DNA of 64,000 nt, from assembly GCF_030463565.1 (NCBI RefSeq), contig NC_134652.1, positions 15,229,397 to 15,293,396 on the forward strand, written 5' to 3'. This stretch comes from Pelecanus crispus (lineage: Eukaryota; Chordata; Aves; Pelecaniformes; Pelecanidae). Position 1 is the stretch's first letter. Each line of letters begins with the position of its first letter. The notes under the pieces are model-generated. The model was given only the letters and a program-made list of their open reading frames with translations. It ran no database searches and was not told where the DNA came from. A program made the position numbers and the translations under genes. Below are positions 25,861-60,450 of the stretch, in pieces.

Positions 25861-28800
25861 TATCGAGGTTGGCTCTGCAGCTGTGCGTGCTGGAGAACGC
25901 ACACGCCAAGAGCTCTGAGGTCCCTCAGCAGGGCCCAACCCCAACCCGCTCCTAAGCCACCCTTGCGCTTGGGAGAACATGGATCAAATAGGACCGGAGC
26001 ACTGGTGCTGGGGTCCTGGTGGGTTCCCACTCTCCAAATTTCACGCGGTCTGCGAGGAAGGCAGAGTCCCTTGAACAGCATCTCCTACCCTTAACGTGAA
26101 GAATGAAGACGGGATGGCCGCAGCATCGCCCGTTCCTGACCGCTGCACCTCCTTCTCTCACTTTCCTGAACACTCAACCAAACCACAGCAAGAAGAGCAG
26201 AGGAACGGCCACGGCCGATGCGAGAGCAGCAGCCGCAGAAAGCCATGTTGCTGAATCCAAGCCGGCACGACGCAGGACAGAGCACATACCCTGGGTCAAA
26301 ACCCACCAGTCAAACCAGTCCAGCCCAGCCTGCTGACCTGAGACTTTAAAGCAGGGATGACACTAGAGCTGATCCAGGCCCGGCCAGGCTCTCACTTCTG
26401 TGAACGGGAGCTCACCGGGAGTCCCCTCCACCCTCCCACATTGATCTTTGGGTCACTCCAGAAGGCATGCGTTCAATATTGGCACTTCCAGCTGAAGGCC
26501 TATGATCCAGGGTACTCATCTGACACCTACAAATTTCTCACTTGAATTTGGAAGGATTTGCTACAACAGTGATGCCCAGAGGATACAAAACCCACCTCCT
26601 TTTCTAAAGCTCTGCAGTCTCCAAACAGCTGAAATGGGATGCGAGACTGCTGCGCCAAGCACTAAATGCTGGGACAAGCCCTTCCTCCCCAGCAAACTCT
26701 CCTGTCGACTGCCTGCCGCACTGCTTCCAGGAGGAGAAGGCAACAGAGACGTCAAAACCACCTCTGGAGCTTCAGAGCTGCCTGCAGCTTTTGCATGTTT
26801 CAGGGGCTTGTTTGGCTCGTGACAGCTGACAAACCTCAAGCCCGGCTCTATGACAGGCAGCTTCTGTCGAGAACGGCCGAACCTCTCCTGCTCGAGCGAG
26901 GATTAAACACCAAGCACTTTGTTAGCCAGAAATCTGCGCCAGAGGGGCGAGAGCAGCCAGGGCACCATCCTCTGTAGGATCCCAGTGATCGGCCCTGCTC
27001 AGAGGGAAACAGGGCCTGAAGGAGAAACCTCAGGAGAGAGCAGAAAGATGTTTTTCAGCTGGAGACAGAAGACCAGCAGCTTTGAGTACCGTATATTTCC
27101 AAGGTGCAGAACCACTATAGAGCCTGACCTCAGGATAATGAGAACAAGATGTCACTTTGACCAAGTTCAGTGCTACCGATTTGTGAAACACCTCCCTCCA
27201 CCATCTGTACTGTGCCATGGGCTGGAGGCAGCTTTCCAGCACCCCCTTTCCATCCCTGCAGCTCAGGGAAGGGCGCTGGGATAACCTGGCATCCCAGGCT
27301 TTCTCCCAGGGAATGCTCTGGCCTCCCCAGGTTCAGTGTCCAGCTTCTAACGGAACGGCAAATACGCACAACCAGACTGAAAAGCTCAACCGTACCGCCT
27401 TGGACCCACAGCGACAGCATCCCCTCGCCTGGACATGGCCTCAAGGATGCAGCCATGAAACTAACTGCGGAGGAACCAACCCAGCGTGAAGCTGGCCCCA
27501 GGAGAAGAGCAAGACACCAGGCAGGATTGTCCATGGGGCTCTGCGGGAAGCCATGGATGTCTCCGAGTCCCCTGTGCTGCCGACGCGTGGGAGTGAGGCC
27601 AGTATCACCACAGAGATCGCACCAACAAGAGACCTGCAACTGATGGGCCAAGTGTAACAACAGAGCAAGGATGAGGGTGGCTTCCCAGCCCAGCTTGTAG
27701 TGTAGAGCTTGTCCTCTCTGCTGGTCAAGTCAGGATGAAGGCTGCTCCCTCCTCTGTGCCATGAAAAGATGCCCAGCTTTTGATCACGTTATTTCAGCTC
27801 GTCATTTCACTGTTGGGCCAAACCAACCCTCAGTATCCAAGGCCCAGGTACTTCTTTGGGTCTGTTTAGAGCCCTGGTGCAGAGCCAGGCAGCGGGGCGG
27901 GCAGCAAGCCCAGGCCCGTATCACACCGAGCCGCTCGCACGAGCTGGTTTTCTGCTTTGCGCCAGCTTCGCACACGGCAGCGCACAGTACGAACGCAGGA
28001 GCCCCTCAACGCCGCTCGGGCACCTTTGGGCTGAAGCCTCAAGTTAGCATCACAACAAGAGGTAGTGCTCTCTGCAGCATGCTTCCCCGCCCCCCAGCCC
28101 CAGTTTTCCACTGGCAATCCAGACACTGGATAACTTGACAACTGGTACACAGGTACTAGTTTTAAAACCACAGATGTGTGTATTAGATATCATATAAAAT
28201 ATGGTACATCTTTCATGTGGGAATGGTTTCTATAGATAGCGTATTTCAGCACAAGGAAGATGCATGTTCCGAGGGGTCCTGGAGAACGCGGCTGCGTTCT
28301 CCATCATGTAGGGTACTTACACAGGATGCTTGTGAGGAGACAGCGCTGCTCTTTGCCATCCACGCCCCCACGCCCCTCGGCTGAGCTCTGCAGAGATCAC
28401 AGGAAGCACCACCGCTGCCCAAGTGGCCCCTCGCACAAAGCTACCTCTTTGGTTTTCTTTGAGCTGATTTGAGCCAGAGCCTGACACCACCAGTGCCAAA
28501 ATCTCATCCTCATCTGAGCTGGGCCCTGAAGGCTGAGAAGCAGCAATGGGTGATGTTCGTGGGCCACCATGGGCAAGCTGCCCCGCTCCCCCTGAGCTTT
28601 CTCCAGGTCTGAGGTGAGTGCAAAGGGACGTATCCTGAGACTCCTACTCTTGCCAGCTCCACCCGCACAAAAAGGCACTTAAAGAAAAAAAAAAAACAAA
28701 CAAAAAAAACCCTGCAGTGAGGAAAAGTGGGGGTAAGTCCAGGAGAAGAGAGGAGGAACAGAACAGCGAGCACAATGTGAATGAGTGGCTGACCCCTCTT

Positions 28801-29407
28801 CCAGCGGGGCCCAAGAACTGCAAGCCCTGAGCAGCCAGCTCCAGCTCCAGCTGCCCCGCACAGGTCCCGGCGTCATCCCATCCCTGCTCCGTCTGGAGCA
28901 GGAGTGTGCGTGGGGGCAAAAAGAGCATGAGAGGGAACTACACAAGACTACAGGTTTGGAGCAGAAGTGGAGCGCGGTGGAAGGACCTGCCCCGTGGAGC
29001 TTGCTCCGCTGTTGCAACTGGATGGGGGAAGCACCTCGTCCTGCCACGCCAGCCTCGGGGCCCCTGCTCCCCGGCCAGCCCAGACACCCTGCCGGCATCC
29101 CTCGTCCCTCTGCGGGAGACCCCATCCTGAGCTCCTCCGGGGCAGCGGCCTTCAGCTGCACAGGAATTTCAGGGAATAAAGCTGGGAATAAAACAACAAG
29201 CATTTTGTAAACTCTGGAGGGTCTGAGCCTGGGGTCTACAGAAAGGCCGAGGTTGGTTTGCTAAGCCCACCCTGAGCCCCTCTCCACTCAGAACTGGCAT
29301 GCTTCGTATGATCTCCACGTCACCAGAGTCAGTCTCGTTTGGAGAAAGATTCTCATTGGAAAGCAAGAACATTCCTTCACTCTTTACAAAGATTTGGCAA
29401 TACATAG

Positions 29408-29411
<4 letters not shown>

Positions 29412-29440
<29 letters not shown>
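29412..29440. repeat. A29 homopolymer
   Basis: Uninterrupted A run (T on the CNNM2 strand) inside the predicted CNNM2 3' UTR. Confidence 0.9.
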
Positions 29441-29445
<5 letters not shown>

Positions 29446-30415
29446 GTTACAACAGATTCAGGTTCATTTCATTTAAAGGAAATTCAACCAACAGGAGTGT
29501 AAAAGTTATAATTCACAGTTGTGCATTTAAGATATTAGTGTTGAAAACCTCACTTCAAAGAACTCTTGTGCAAAATTGTATTGACAGTAGAAACCATGGC
29601 TAGATGCCCCCCCAGCCTCCCCCGGCCAACAGGCCATCGTCCACCCCTCTGCCTGCACCCGGAGGCGGGCGGACAAGGGGAACAAAGGCGGCAGTAGGAG
29701 TTGACATAGGAAGATGCAGTATCCTTTCTACAAGTCAAAAGCCTTGCCGAGGTCTGAGGTCAAGTCCAATGATTCCCAAAGCCTCCAGCTGGTGCCCTGC
29801 GCCACGGCGACGACCGGCAGCCCTGCCACGCGTCCTTATGGCACTGCAGCATGGCATCTGAGCCCACCTGAATGCAGGCGGGCAGCCAGCGAGGCAGAGA
29901 AAGCAGACCTGCTCTGGCAGGGCACAGACCCAGACGCCATGGCATCTCCATTGCAGTGGGGAGAGCCAAGCCCTGGTGCCGGCAAACGCTGTCCCGAGGC
30001 TCAGAAGCGATCCTGAGCTGGGCACCGGGCTCCTCTGCTTGTGATGGTTCCCACCGTGAGGGCTGGGAACCCCTTGCATTTGTTAAACAGTAAAACTGTA
30101 AATACCCTGAGAACAGGGAGACTGGATTTTTTCCCCTCCAGGGAGAGGACCATGCTTTGCTCTTCAAGCTAATTAGTAGTAGCAGCTCCTAACCCCTCTG
30201 GGTCAGGTACACATTTTCCATATGAAACACGTCTATAATCAACTATTTTTATGGAAATTATTTCACTTTCCATTATTGGATCTGTACAAATGATGAAAAA
30301 CAGTCATGCAAAAAATCGCCTGCAAATTTTGGAACAGTGCAGCATGGGCAGAAGCAGGAGGTATTTGCTTTGGGATCACATGGCTTTGGTTGGAAAAATT
30401 GGCGCTTTTTTTGCC

Positions 30416-30436
30416 TTTTTTTTTTTTTTTTTTTTT
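30416..30436. repeat. T21 homopolymer
   Basis: T run (A on the CNNM2 strand) inside the predicted CNNM2 3' UTR; a possible internal oligo-dT priming site. Confidence 0.9.
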
Positions 30437-31363
30437 AAAAAGGGAAACAGACACTGAAACAAATCCATAACCTGCCATAAGAAGCAGAAGTCAGATCCAG
30501 CGAGCAACCTCATCCCAGAGAGAGAGCTGCCTTGACTTGAGCCTTCCCTCCTCCGGCAGGTTTGACAAAACGGATACTGCATCTCAAGTTCACCACCGTG
30601 TCAAACACTTCCGACAAACTTTTACATTCAGCAACACTAGATAAAAACTGGCGAGGCAAGTGCCTCACCAAGGACAAACGCTGTAACATCTCAACATTTT
30701 GCTCTGCAAGAAAGGTGCAATATTGGCAGCTCTCCGGGAACAGGGCTTAGGTCAGCCTGTGCCAACGCTGAGCCACGTGCTCTCGGCGGTGGCAGGCTGG
30801 TGCGCATCAGAGCGAGGATGGAGACTAAGGAAACACTTTTAGATGGGACTCAAAAGAAGTTAATAAAAAGCTAAATGTGAGAGTAAGGGTTTGGGGCCCC
30901 TGTTTCCTCCTCACTGGGTGCACAAGTTAGATTCGGTGCAATTTCTATGCCCCCTTGTGGGGATTTCATCCTCATGGGTGGCTCCAAGGAAGAGCCTTTC
31001 CCATCGGGGAGGACGGCAAAACTTAGGGCTGCTTTCTGAAGCCGAAAGAGAGAGGAGAGACACATGCAGACCCAATCGTCTCTGACACCACGCAGCAGGG
31101 AGATCCTGCGGCAAAATATTGCACCTTTCCAGCCACCATTCGCAAAGATGGACCATGGGAACTTGCAGCGAGTGCCTTCCCCAGCCCATGAGCAGGAGAG
31201 ACGGGGCAGGCGTGCAGGCACAGAGAGCTCTGGCAGTTGCATTTGGGGCTGGGGGCTTCTTTGAAGGTCAGATGAGATAATCTGGGTGTAAAGAAAGGAA
31301 GGGAAATGCTACATAGCCAGGGGCCATGGAAGGGTCTCGAAACAGAGAAACCGCAATGCCTGA

Positions 31364-31369
31364 TTTATT
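31364..31369 (-). terminator. Candidate proximal poly(A) signal for CNNM2 (second)
   Basis: TTTATT on plus (AATAAA on minus), about 1.6 kb after the CNNM2 stop codon. Use is unknown. Confidence 0.3.
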
Positions 31370-31955
31370 AATCACTCCAGATACCGAGGGCAACGTTCAC
31401 ATTTTGTTTGAGACGGCACTGGAAGGAGAGAGGATCGGGGAGGGGGCTAACTTTTTTTCCATTTGAGGACTTAAGACTCCATCTGTGGGAGTGGGGAATG
31501 TGTGTTGCACAACCACCACAGGGTGCCTCTTGCTTGCACCCAGTCTGCATGCAGGTTTTTGGGGTGGAGAATTGGTTTCTGCTGCCCAACGCAGGGTGCC
31601 CTGCACTAGCAGCAGCTGGGTGGGAGGCTCTCTGTTCTGCTACCATGGTAACCCCTAAAATGGCTGTTAAGAGGGGCAAGAGAGAAGGAAATGCACTAAA
31701 TCCACTCAAAGGAAGGAATGTGGCTGGGAACAGCCTGGAAATGAACCTCTCTGAATCCCTGAAGTGCAATACACTTGCGTCTGGGAAGTTTCGTGAGTTC
31801 TTGGGGAGGAGAGGATGGCCCCAACTCCTCAGCAGAGCCCATCCTTGCACTGGCAGAGGTTTACTGTCACCTGGAGGATGTACTTTGGGCATTGTAGCAG
31901 CATCTTTTGTGTTAATACTAGAGATTGAAGGGGGGATGGGGACCGATGTTCTCTG

Positions 31956-31961
31956 TTTATT
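31956..31961 (-). terminator. Candidate proximal poly(A) signal for CNNM2
   Basis: TTTATT on plus (AATAAA on minus), about 1.0 kb after the CNNM2 stop codon. Use is unknown. Confidence 0.3.
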
Positions 31962-32963
31962 TAACAAAGACTGCACATCTGCTCTGGCCAAGGTGACGGG
32001 GCGCAGACCGCTACAGCACGCAAGTGCTTAAAAGCTTGTAGTGCGCACATTACTTCACCGTGCTATTGTCAGGAACATCAATGAAAAATCCCCAGTTACT
32101 TCACTATGGAAAATTACGCCCGGCTTTCATTTCACGAGACTGCAGTTTTGCTAATTAACTCCTTCCCCCGCAGTATCATCTTCAACATACACAAAGTTTT
32201 TGGAGGTTACAAAACTCTAAGTGTAACAACGCTTTTGCCTGTTTTACAAAGAAACCTTCTGAAATTTGAGAGATCATTAAATACCAAAGTAACCACTCCT
32301 TCCCTGAAACCTAACTGGAAGAATGTAGTAATACTCAACCCTCGGCCCTCCAGGTGGCTGAAACCAGAGGTTCCTCGAAGCTTGCTTATTCTTAGGACAC
32401 AAATAACATACAAGTACCAGTTACTAACTTCTTCAACAGGGCAACAAAAAGGACCAGAGAGGGGTGAAAAGAGGCCTAAGGACATTGGAACCAATTCACA
32501 AAACCACGACAGAGCCCATTTGAGGTTCAGGAGGGACAGAAACAATTTAAAACTCTGCAAAATACTCTTTAAAAACATGATCTCTCTTGAAAAAATAACT
32601 GGAGGAGCTTTTAAACTTCTCCATATGTGTTTGAGGAGGAAAAACCCAACAAGGATCAAAAATACAGATAAAAAATAAACATGATTCTACTTTGCAAGAA
32701 GTATTTTCATCGTTCTCAAGGGTGGCTCACCATTCCCAAAGTACGCTTGGGGCTTTAGTCTCTCTTGCTCTTTGCTCCTTTCTTCCCGTTTCTTCTTCTT
32801 CTGCTCCCAGAACGGACGTAAAAGTCTTTGGTCTCAGAACACTGGATGCAGCACAGTGTTGCAAGCACAAACTAACGGTGTTCACACTCAGGGAGGAGGC
32901 AGGAAGGAGCGAGGGCTGGTCCTGCTGAGGAGATGGGATGGGTGGGTTGTGGGGAGTCAGCTC

Positions 32964-55455
<22,492 letters not shown>

Positions 55456-55970
55456 TCACATAAATGCACTTAATGCACTAAAGGAGAATAGCTAAAGAGA
55501 TCAGTGTTCTCTTTCTAATGTCTTTCCCAGTGAAACCGTCACCCTGGCATTGAACTCATTATCTTGTTGACGGTTGTTCCACTTCTTGTCTAATGCATTG
55601 GCGGAGGAAAACCAGGCTGGAGCCCTCCTTTGCAGCCAGCTCCCATGGATGCTCTCCTCCAGCTTGGAAACAACAGCAACAATGGCCAAACCACAGGAGC
55701 ACGTGGACAGGGTAGAGCTGGGGAGAAGAGGTCAGCCCAATCCACGAGTTTTTCTTTTTCTTCTCCCTCCCTCAAAAATAATTTATTTAGACATGTTCCA
55801 TACAGAGCAGGGGCTTATTTAGGAATTAATTAATTAAGATATTCAAAGTGACACTGTCTGATCAACAAAGAGAAAAGCTAAGACGAGCTGTACTAGCGGC
55901 TCTAAAGATCCCTGAGCTCTGCATCATTCACAGTGTATTCTATAACTCCTAAAGTCCTTTCTGCCACAGG

Positions 55971-55975
55971 AATAA

Positions 55976-56067
<92 letters not shown>
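55971..56067. repeat. Compound microsatellite (AAAT)n then (AAT)n
   Basis: About 35 bp of AAAT repeats pass directly into about 58 bp of uninterrupted AAT/ATA repeats. Located in CNNM2 intron 1. Confidence 0.95.
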
Positions 56068-56989
56068 TCATGACCCTTTGAATCCGCTTTGATATCTTTG
56101 GTTGCCAGTTTCCCTAGCTGCCATTGAAAGCCAGTGCTTTGCAAAGCTGCAAAAAAAGTACCATGCATTCAAAGGGTTCACCAAATACAAGTGGCATTTT
56201 GAAGTATAAATACAGCAGATACCGATATGCTTTCTGAACTGTCAGGGGGTAAGCAACATTGTTTCATATTCTTCTTTGCTAGTCTCAAAAATGATACTTA
56301 TCCCCATCCGTGGAAGATAACCAAAATAGTTCAACTTTGCTTAAACCCCTTTATAGGCAATAATGTCTGCATGTTTTAAGATTCAGATTATTAGACTAAC
56401 AAGCATTCAAACTATTCCAACCCAGACTTACTCATGCTTAAAGAATGAAAATAGCCCCAACAAATTAGACGAGGGAGGAAAACTTATCAACTACTGATAT
56501 AAACATTGCATCAGGTCAAGTCAATTCACTTTGGTAAGTTTTTCACATCTGCTTTCCCAGGGACCCAACATAAGCAGTTAAAAACAAATTCTTAGTGAAT
56601 GCTGTCTGTCGAAAGTTAAATTCTTTTGCTATTCCCAGCTTGTGATCATTTAAAAGGAATTTTCCAAAGCAGGGTCTAATATTAGACTCAAAATGAAGTT
56701 TCCATTCCACTTAGGCGATATTCTCACCAAAGTAACTACTGCATAATCTGATTGTCTTGGAGCTACTCGTTTAGATGCAGATGGACATACTTTAAATACC
56801 AACTCCACAGCACTGCTGAGTCTTATCTTGAGGAGACCTTATTCTACAGTGAATTAATAGAAAGATGATTTGTGATTTTAAAGGATCAGCATTCACATTG
56901 TACTGAAAGTCTTTCACTGTGCCAGGTTTTATTTCTTTGCATTCCTTGCAGGACTTCCAGCTCTTTTTACCGCTCAATATACAGTATTT

Positions 56990-57055
56990 AAAAAAAAAAA
57001 AAAACAACCACAAAAAAACCCCACAAAAAAAACCCAAAAAAACCCAAACCAAACA
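56990..57055. repeat. A/C-rich low-complexity tract
   Basis: A15 followed by irregular CAACC, CAAAAAAA and CCCAAAAA units. Confidence 0.85.
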
Positions 57056-59684
57056 AGTGACTTCATAAAAACACGAAAATTTTAAGTACTGTTATCATTG
57101 CTGTTCCCCTGAAATATATTACTCCAATTATATCCTTTCAATATAGCAATGTTCAGGAAGAACTGTAGCACAAAAAAATGTCACACGGACAAACCAAATA
57201 TCGTAATTTATTTCCCAGCACCCGCTCAGATATTAGTATATTTGCTTTCAAGTCAAAAGGCATAACTCCTTCAAGAACCACTTCTATCACAGACCAGAGC
57301 AGCTCATTTGCACATGCTCATTCAGATGCTAATTCCCGGGGATCACCAGTCTCACACAGCCTTCTTCTCCACTTCCGTACTGCCTATGATAAAGCTGACC
57401 TAAGTGATAAAATTTTACATTTTTAAGAGGGCAGTCTTTCTAACAGTGGAGTCCTGGACATGTCTGCAATGGGAGAGATTAATGGAAATGGACTGGGGAA
57501 GGACATGAGGGGCTGTAATACCATGGGAGGTTGTGCACAGCTTTCAGCCACAAAACCAGTTACGTGCCCTTTCCACGGGGGTGGTCCCCATCAAGAATTT
57601 AGGATCACTGAAATATGTTACGCTCTCCCCATTTTAGCAGCCACAGCACTCTGATCTGACCAACAGTACCTAATGTGAGACAAGTGACCAAAATCTGTAC
57701 CAACTACCACTCTCTTACACAACGTGACCTGATAAGGAATTAGTTACGGATGGGTATCAGACATTTTGCACTTTCTACAATGAAAAAGAAGGCTAGAAAC
57801 ATTTTGTCTGGCTCTGCCATAATCTCTGATTTCTAGGGTTTTTATTTATCACCCACAGTATCGAGACCATTGAAACCTGTCATAGTTTCAAATATCATTG
57901 GACTTTTTGGTGGGTAGATCGATGTTCAGCTTCTACCTTCATTACTAAAACTATATGTTGCAGAGAGTTTATCTGTTGAAAATTGATAAATTACCCAAAC
58001 ACAGGCTGACGCTAACCTTTCTTTCCTCTTGACTGTCAAGTGTTCCTGTTCCTGACTTTCATGAACCCATCACTTTTCTGGGGTCAGATGAATTTAAGCC
58101 AGTCTAATCGGGCTGCCTCTAAAAGGCTGCCTTTTGCTCCCAAAGTCTTCTTCCTTTGCATTGACTCCAATGCTCATGCAGTCACTTGATGAGACAGACC
58201 AATTCTGAAAATTACATTTCTTGGGTCTTTGCAACTTAATTTTGATCCAGATCCAATAATTTGCCAGAAATCAGACAGTGGAACAAGCATCAGCGCTGGT
58301 GACAGAGGTATCACGAAGATCCATTCCTGGACTGGCTGCCCTCTCAGACAGCTGCATAGATGACTGCAAAATACCCTCCACGTATGGAAGTAATCAAGGC
58401 AGAAAAGGCTAAAGGAAAAACCAGAAGAGTGCAAAGACTTCTTTATACATTGTAAAAGAGCACAACACAGCATGTGCCCAACTTTAAAGGTGGCCTGTGA
58501 GTAAAGTAATTACTCCTCCGAGTGTTTTAAATAGAAATTGGCTACAGCTTTATTCAAAGACTTTATCAGGCCACTGGTATTTGTCATACCGTTTTATTTA
58601 ACTGAGAAAGAGAGGTTTCAACTGTATTTTCCACTGCTAAGGACATACAACACATACCCAACAAGGAGCTGAATAAAGTAAATGTCCAGGTAAGGAAACC
58701 TGGACTGTCGATAGTATTCCTAGGGCTTTGAGAGCAGAACACAAATTAGAGAGAGCAAGTGTCCATGGAAATTATATAAATAATTTCTATACTTCACTGA
58801 TTTTCTGGCCACGGTCTCTAACCACATTACATCTATGGCATTAATCTTTCTTTAATCACTTGTTTTAAGTGTTGATACAATGAGATTTAGCAAGCAGGCA
58901 GCTCTGCAGCACTGCCAGATCTGATGATAAAGGCAGAAATGACCTGAGTGATGTGTAATAAGCAGCACCAGGAGAGAACTGCGGGCAGCGCTCTGACCCA
59001 CAACTCCTCTGTGGCCATAGGCAGGCAGCGTTTGCTTTCTGCCCCAGCTTCCCCCATCCACAGTCGCTGCCAGTAACATCAGCAAGAGCCTATGGAGCTC
59101 ATACACGTACACAGCTTGAGACACACGTTATGACAAATGTTAATCTGTTAGTTACATTCACAGGCAACTACAGCATCAAGGAGTTTTGTTAAAAGCAAAT
59201 CCAGTCTCATCCCATTGCTCAAAATCTTGCCACTCAGCTTGGATTTTGCTCTGTACCGCAACTTCTGATTAATTTGTTAAGCTAAATAAGAAGCATGAAG
59301 ATGCTTAGTGAAATCCACATGAGTCCGCGAACCTAGAATGAGCTCCTGAGAGTCCATGTGATTGACTGACCATGCAGAACAGCGCTGGAAGAAATGCCTG
59401 AAATACTGATTCTCTTACAGTACCTTGACCATTCCTTGAAAAAGATATGGAAAAAAAAATTTTCACCTTTTGATCCCAACTGAGGCATTTATACCTTTAG
59501 AGCAAGGACCTCAAGAATATTGCCATGCAGTTCAAACTAGAGATGAAAACGTATGACCAAGTTCAACATCTGCTCTGGTCAGTACAGAGGGTCTTGTCTA
59601 CATGAAGAGTTTTGCCATATGAACAGAGCTGTACCCACACCACTCTCACATGCCACTTCCCTACTGACACACAGGCGGAAGAAA

Positions 59685-60450
59685 TGGGCTGACAGGAACA
59701 TTACAAAGTTCAATAAATGCAAATGCAAAGTCATGAACCTGGTACAAAATAATCCCCATGCATTTGTACTGGGGACTGACTGGCTGGGTCTGCAGAAAAG
59801 GACTTCACAGTCCTGGTGGACAAACTACATGAGTCAGCAGTGTGTCCTTGCAGCAAAGCAAGCTAACTGCATACTGACTACATTAGTACATGTGCAGCTG
59901 GCAGGTCAAGGGAAGGGATTATTCCCCTCTATTTGGCACTTGTGAGACTGCACCTGGAGTACTGGTGTCCGGTTTGGGGTTCTCCAGTACAAGAAAGACA
60001 TTGACAAACTGAAGCAATTCCAGTGGATGGATGCTAAGATGGTCAGGCTGGAGCCCACGATGCACAAGGAAAACCAGAGGGGGCTGCATTGGTTCAGTCT
60101 TGCAAAGAAAAGTCTGAAAGAGGAGTCTTAAAAGTCTTTACGTACCTCATAGCAGGCTACAGAGAAGACAAAGCTAGATTCTTCTTGGAGCTAGATACTG
60201 ATGGGACAAGAGGCAATGAACACAAGTTTCAAAAATGGAAACTCTCCTTGAATAAGGAAAACTTGTTCCTCAGGAGGGTGGTCAAACACTGGAACAGGGG
60301 TCCAGAGGGTCTGTGAAATGTCCATCTTTGGAGGTATTCAAAACTCAGTGACCTGAGCCAACTTCAAAGGCAGCCTGCTCCAAAGAGGGTGTTTAACCAG
60401 TTGACCTCCAGAAGTCCCTTCCTAAATTATCCTGTGATTCTAAGAGACTT
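59685..60450 (+). mobile_element. CR1 LINE, old diverged copy
   Basis: The plus strand follows the end of CR1 ORF2 with many indels and stops: an AAGTTCAA..AAGTGCAAAGTC-like segment, CTGGTGGACAA, CACCTGGAGTACTGGTGTCC, CCAGTACAAGAAAGACAT, GGGACAAGAGGCAA, then GGTGGTCAAACACTGGAACA. It ends with GAAGTCCCTTCCTAAATTAT and CTGTGATTCTAAGAG, the CR1 3' terminus. An internal segment appears deleted. Divergence suggests an older insertion than the one at 8643. The 5' edge is approximate. Confidence 0.85.

Larger units (their letters stand above)
24870..32963 (-). other. CNNM2: Probable CNNM2 3' untranslated region (about 8 kb)
   Basis: From the CNNM2 stop down to the distal poly(A) signal there is no other gene. 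The minus strand shows U-rich UTR-like stretches at 25.25-25.58, 28.14-28.25 and 29.39-29.54 kb. It also holds a CpG-dense patch at 25.61-25.86 kb, an A29 run at 29412-29440 and a T21 run at 30416-30436. Closer minus-strand AATAAA hexamers at 31956-31961 and 31364-31369 could give shorter UTRs. The extent is inferred; a transcript would be needed to set the end. Confidence 0.5.

Noticed and set aside
31368-32031. 207-codon ORFs on both strands
   Set aside because: Neither shows a domain, and the two overlap almost completely; they lie in the predicted CNNM2 3' UTR.
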